64,000 nucleotides of DNA, from assembly GCF_008831285.2 (NCBI RefSeq), contig NC_045147.1:13122854-13186853 (forward strand), given 5' to 3'. Source of the stretch: Nymphaea colorata. Its lineage: Eukaryota > Streptophyta > Magnoliopsida > Nymphaeales > Nymphaeaceae. Of the stretch, positions 61,014 to 64,000 are shown piece by piece. Under the pieces are notes generated by a model. It saw nothing but the letters and a program-made list of their open reading frames with translations. It ran no database searches and had not been told where the DNA came from. The translations under genes were made by a program, and so were the position numbers. Each line of letters starts with the position of its first letter. Position 1 is the stretch's first letter.

Positions 61014-63560
61014 CGCTTCATTGTAAGCATTTTGGGTGAGCAAGAGAAGAATTTCAATGCCAAAGTGAGAACACTCCTCCAATCTTCTGCGTATTCTTAG
61101 GATCCAGAGCTTCGTCAGTACCTCGGGTCTAGAGGTTCATATAAGCATTCAAAACATTATTTTGACAGTAAAAAAATATATGGCATTATACTCGAGTCAT
61201 GTATTTTCTTTTGTGGCAAGTGGGAGCTAAGTTTAACGGTCGAATTAAGCAATTGGACCTAAGACTTTCAAATTGAAAAATGGCGACAGTTCAACATCTA
61301 AGACAAGACTCTAGGCATATATTAATATATTAACAGCAGAACTCTCAAATCAGCGAAAGACCCGTTTTCTTTTTTAGTAGCTATTGTTATAGCTTTAGCT
61401 TATCAACCAGGCAAAAAGAAAAACACAGTAGAAACTTTGTTTAAAATGGGAACCTGGCTACAAAGTTGGAGGACAGGGCCTCACTATCACGACGATGGCG
61501 TGCACAAGCCCCCACTTTTTTAGGTCTCTCAAACTTGACTCACAGGTTTACAGCACCTCCAATTCAAACATAGACTTTGGGAACCCATGACAAGTTATGC
61601 CTACATCTGAATCCCAAACAAAGTTTCACCAACTTTATTTAACTTCTTTAACATGCCAAAGGATATGTGCTCTTTCACCGTAAGCCTGAAGCTTGATCTA
61701 CCTCATAGACGAGCTGTTATTTGAAGAAGAAAATTCATCATCTTATTTTTTTATGTGTTTTATCTATTTTGTATTGAAGATTCAATCCTGAATGGCGTAC
61801 CATCCAGACCATTTCCCTCATTTAAACCCTCTCCCCCCTAAAAACATAAATATATATTAAACAAATAATAAATCTTATTAAAAAATTAAAGCAGATAACT
61901 CTTTGGGCCTGTTTGGCAAGAGTAACACTGTCTTATGAGCAAAGTTGGGTAGATTCATAGAACACTGTGATTGATATATCAATGCATACCGGATAGGTTC
62001 ATATGTCAGTAACAGATTTGTTGCGGCCGCCAAACAGCTGCTTTATGTCACACTTCGATCATATATGTTTAGTCCACATCTCAAGTACACTTCCTTTGCT
62101 TTCCACCTTCAAAGGAGATTGGAGACCCCACTAAAGGTTTTTTGTGTTCTTGGCAGAGAATCCAAGCATCCCCTTACTAAAGCTTGCTTCAATGTTCACA
62201 TATACTAGCTTTCAAGTATATATCTAGATATTTAGGGTTCAAAATGGCAACTAATGGAACTGTAAGGGAACATGAGATTTGTTCACGTCCCTATTAGGTT
62301 GGTGTTAGTAACTTTGAAGCTGAATAAGAGTTTTATGATGATAACAGGTTTTTATCTGATCTTTTATCTGGATTTGATTTGAATAGTATCAAATAATTCA
62401 TGTTCCAACATGTTCGTGCCTTTCTTAGAACGTGGTGCAGATCTCATAATTTTTTTTATAAAACTAAGTAAGTGAATTAATGTTAAGAACTAAACATGTA
62501 GATAATGGTCTTTTTTTTATAACTCGTGTTTGGTTTGTACACACAAAAACTGAAAGAGCGTGTCTCAGACACGGACCACATAAACAAACACGTCCTAAGT
62601 ATGATTATTTAATATACTTTTAAAATCTAGACTTACTTTTTGAACTTAAGCCTGTTTCTGTTGTAGCTCAAGCATTGTGCTGTTTTTGTCAAATTTTAAT
62701 TGTTTTAGCACCAACCAAATATGATGAAATCTTAGTTTTGTAATGTCTTTATTAACATTGCAATCAAATCATATTAAAATAAACAATGACATTGAGAAGT
62801 CGTCACAATTTTGTTGAAGCTTCATATCCTGAGGTTTTTCAGTTTAAGTAAGAAGCTTCATCTCTTTATCCATTCGGATCCTGAACAGTCCATCAATCCA
62901 ACCAAAATGGATATGGGTCTTCACGTGGGACTATATGGTCTCCATCCACTTGGCTTAAATGTTAAACTTGAGACCTAAGTTGAAAGAATGCGAATATTTC
63001 AACTCTCCAAGTATGTTTCTTAGCATATAAAAATTTTGAAAATCAATTCATATTGCCCAACTGTTGATTCTTATTTATATGTTTAAATAAAAATATTAAT
63101 TTAGGATTCCCTTCAACTCCTTTTGTTAAAAAAAAAATATTGATATGCAAATTGAAGCATAATAAAAATACTGTTTTGAAAAATAAAGAAAAAATACTGT
63201 TTTGAAAAATAAAGAAAGTAGCATTAATTTATGATTCTTGTGACTTGGCTGCGTTGCTCATACTACACTTTCTTTATCTTGAACTCTAATTATAAATTTC
63301 TAGTGAGAATAACAAACTTAAGCAATCAACCACACATAATTATTTGAGGAATTTTAATTTTTTTTCGAAAATTAGAAAGCGATTAGAGTGGTGGGTTTTA
63401 TTTAGGACGAAAATGAAATGGCAGTAACATTTATCTTTTAAAATAATGTAAGAAAGCGATTAGAAGAGCATGAAATTTCAATTATTTCAAATGACAGACT
63501 TTGCCCTTTAATTAGGGAGGGGGGGAATCCTTTTGGTTTGCAATTGAGGGCATCTCTTGT
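61010..63560. other. AT-rich spacer, no gene seen
   Basis: Contains one small MITE (61905-62041), A/T runs and a short direct repeat of AATACTGTTTTGAAAAATAAAGAAA at 63167-63218. No ORF with protein-like character on either strand. Confidence 0.6.
61905..62041. mobile_element. Short MITE, GGGCCTGTTTGGC termini
   Basis: The left end GGGCCTGTTTGGCAAG is mirrored by GGCCGCCAAACAGCTG on the right, around about 110 bases of non-coding sequence containing GTAGATTCATAGAACAC. This resembles short hAT-like MITEs, but no clear 8-base target duplication was found. Confidence 0.45.
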
Positions 63561-63659
63561 CATTTCTGGCCCCTAACACACAGGTCTCGTGTTAGGAGCC
63601 TAACATATGAGTTGATCGAGTGGTGGGTCTATCTATCTAGGACGATAATTTTATTTGCT

Positions 63660-64000
63660 TACGTTTAAAACAAGAGGAAGGTTCCTTATCGTGAAGGCAC
63701 CTCAAAGCATCGGAGTTTCAGACTTTCAGTAACGCAGCGAGCCGGCGGTTTAATGAGGCACTGCTAGCCGGAGAAGGCTGAGGCGAGGACGGTCGAGGGC
63801 CGGCTTTTCGTACGGTTGTCGTCTGGCAAACCAAAGAATCAAAAGCGTCTCTTGTTTCTCCATTCGGACGCACCTCCCAAAACCCTAGGTGTGTGCTTCC
63901 TGGAAACCCTATATCACTGGCCACGAGATGCACGATGCGTAGTCGGCATAGTTTTATCGATATGTCGATTTTATTGAGCGTGATTTCCAGATGGTTCAGG
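63660..64000 (+). promoter_or_regulatory. GC-rich edge, possible promoter of a gene beyond the window
   Basis: GC content rises sharply from about 63690. A telo-box-like AAAACCCTAG lies at 63879-63888, a motif common in promoters and leaders of plant translation and growth genes. A 71-codon minus-strand ORF (63718-63933) covers the patch but resembles nothing. The likeliest reading is the 5' end of a gene that continues to the right. Confidence 0.35.

Overview
This is nuclear DNA from a flowering plant. The evidence is split genes with GT-AG introns, a chloroplast [14 protein letters not shown] permease, two pentatricopeptide-repeat (PPR) genes, a plant-type DUSP-containing deubiquitinase, and AT-rich spacers full of TA microsatellites and short inverted-repeat elements. 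The sequence does not let me name a lineage. I reconstructed seven protein genes in the window, one of them a small uncertain ORF. There is also one truncated duplicate pseudogene. I saw no CRISPR, operon, tRNA or rRNA signal. I found no large undescribed system; the most unusual structure is a broken segmental duplication.

Layout. 1-3005: degenerate AT-rich repeats, then a GC/pyrimidine-rich patch that probably holds the promoter and leader of the next gene. 3006-7758: a two-exon gene for mitochondrial ribosomal protein uL23m with a 4.2 kb intron. 7759-16311: spacer with MITE-like elements and one small membrane-protein ORF (12499-12687, minus). 16312-17367: intronless TGD1. 17368-26800: mostly repeats. 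It holds a 1.9 kb element with ~200 bp inverted arms, abutted directly by a 5.7 kb second copy of the 3' part of the uL23m locus. In that copy the coding exon carries an in-frame stop. 26801-34215: an eight-exon PHD-finger chromatin-type protein. 34594-36132 (minus) and 36269-37753 (plus): two head-to-head PPR genes sharing a 136 bp spacer. The first is a PLS/E-type editing-factor-like protein and the second is the EMB3101 orthologue. 40069-52653: a 13-exon ubiquitin carboxyl-terminal hydrolase of the UBP5/UBP8 class, with upstream ORFs in its leader and one GC-AG intron. 55413-56754 (minus): a two-exon GH17 beta-1,3-glucanase. 56755-64000: AT-rich spacer with TA tracts and MITEs; GC and a telo-box rise again at the right edge and suggest a further gene outside the window.

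The genes look like unrelated housekeeping neighbours, not a cluster. Several serve organelles (uL23m in mitochondria, TGD1 in the plastid envelope, the PPR proteins in organellar RNA metabolism), which is common for plant nuclear genes. The structural interest lies in the duplicated uL23m segment, the inverted-repeat element at its breakpoint, and the same MITE family found in introns of two different genes. Intron-poor coding regions (TGD1, GH17 and exon 1 of the PHD gene) are clearly GC-rich, while the UBP exons and late PHD exons are AT-rich.
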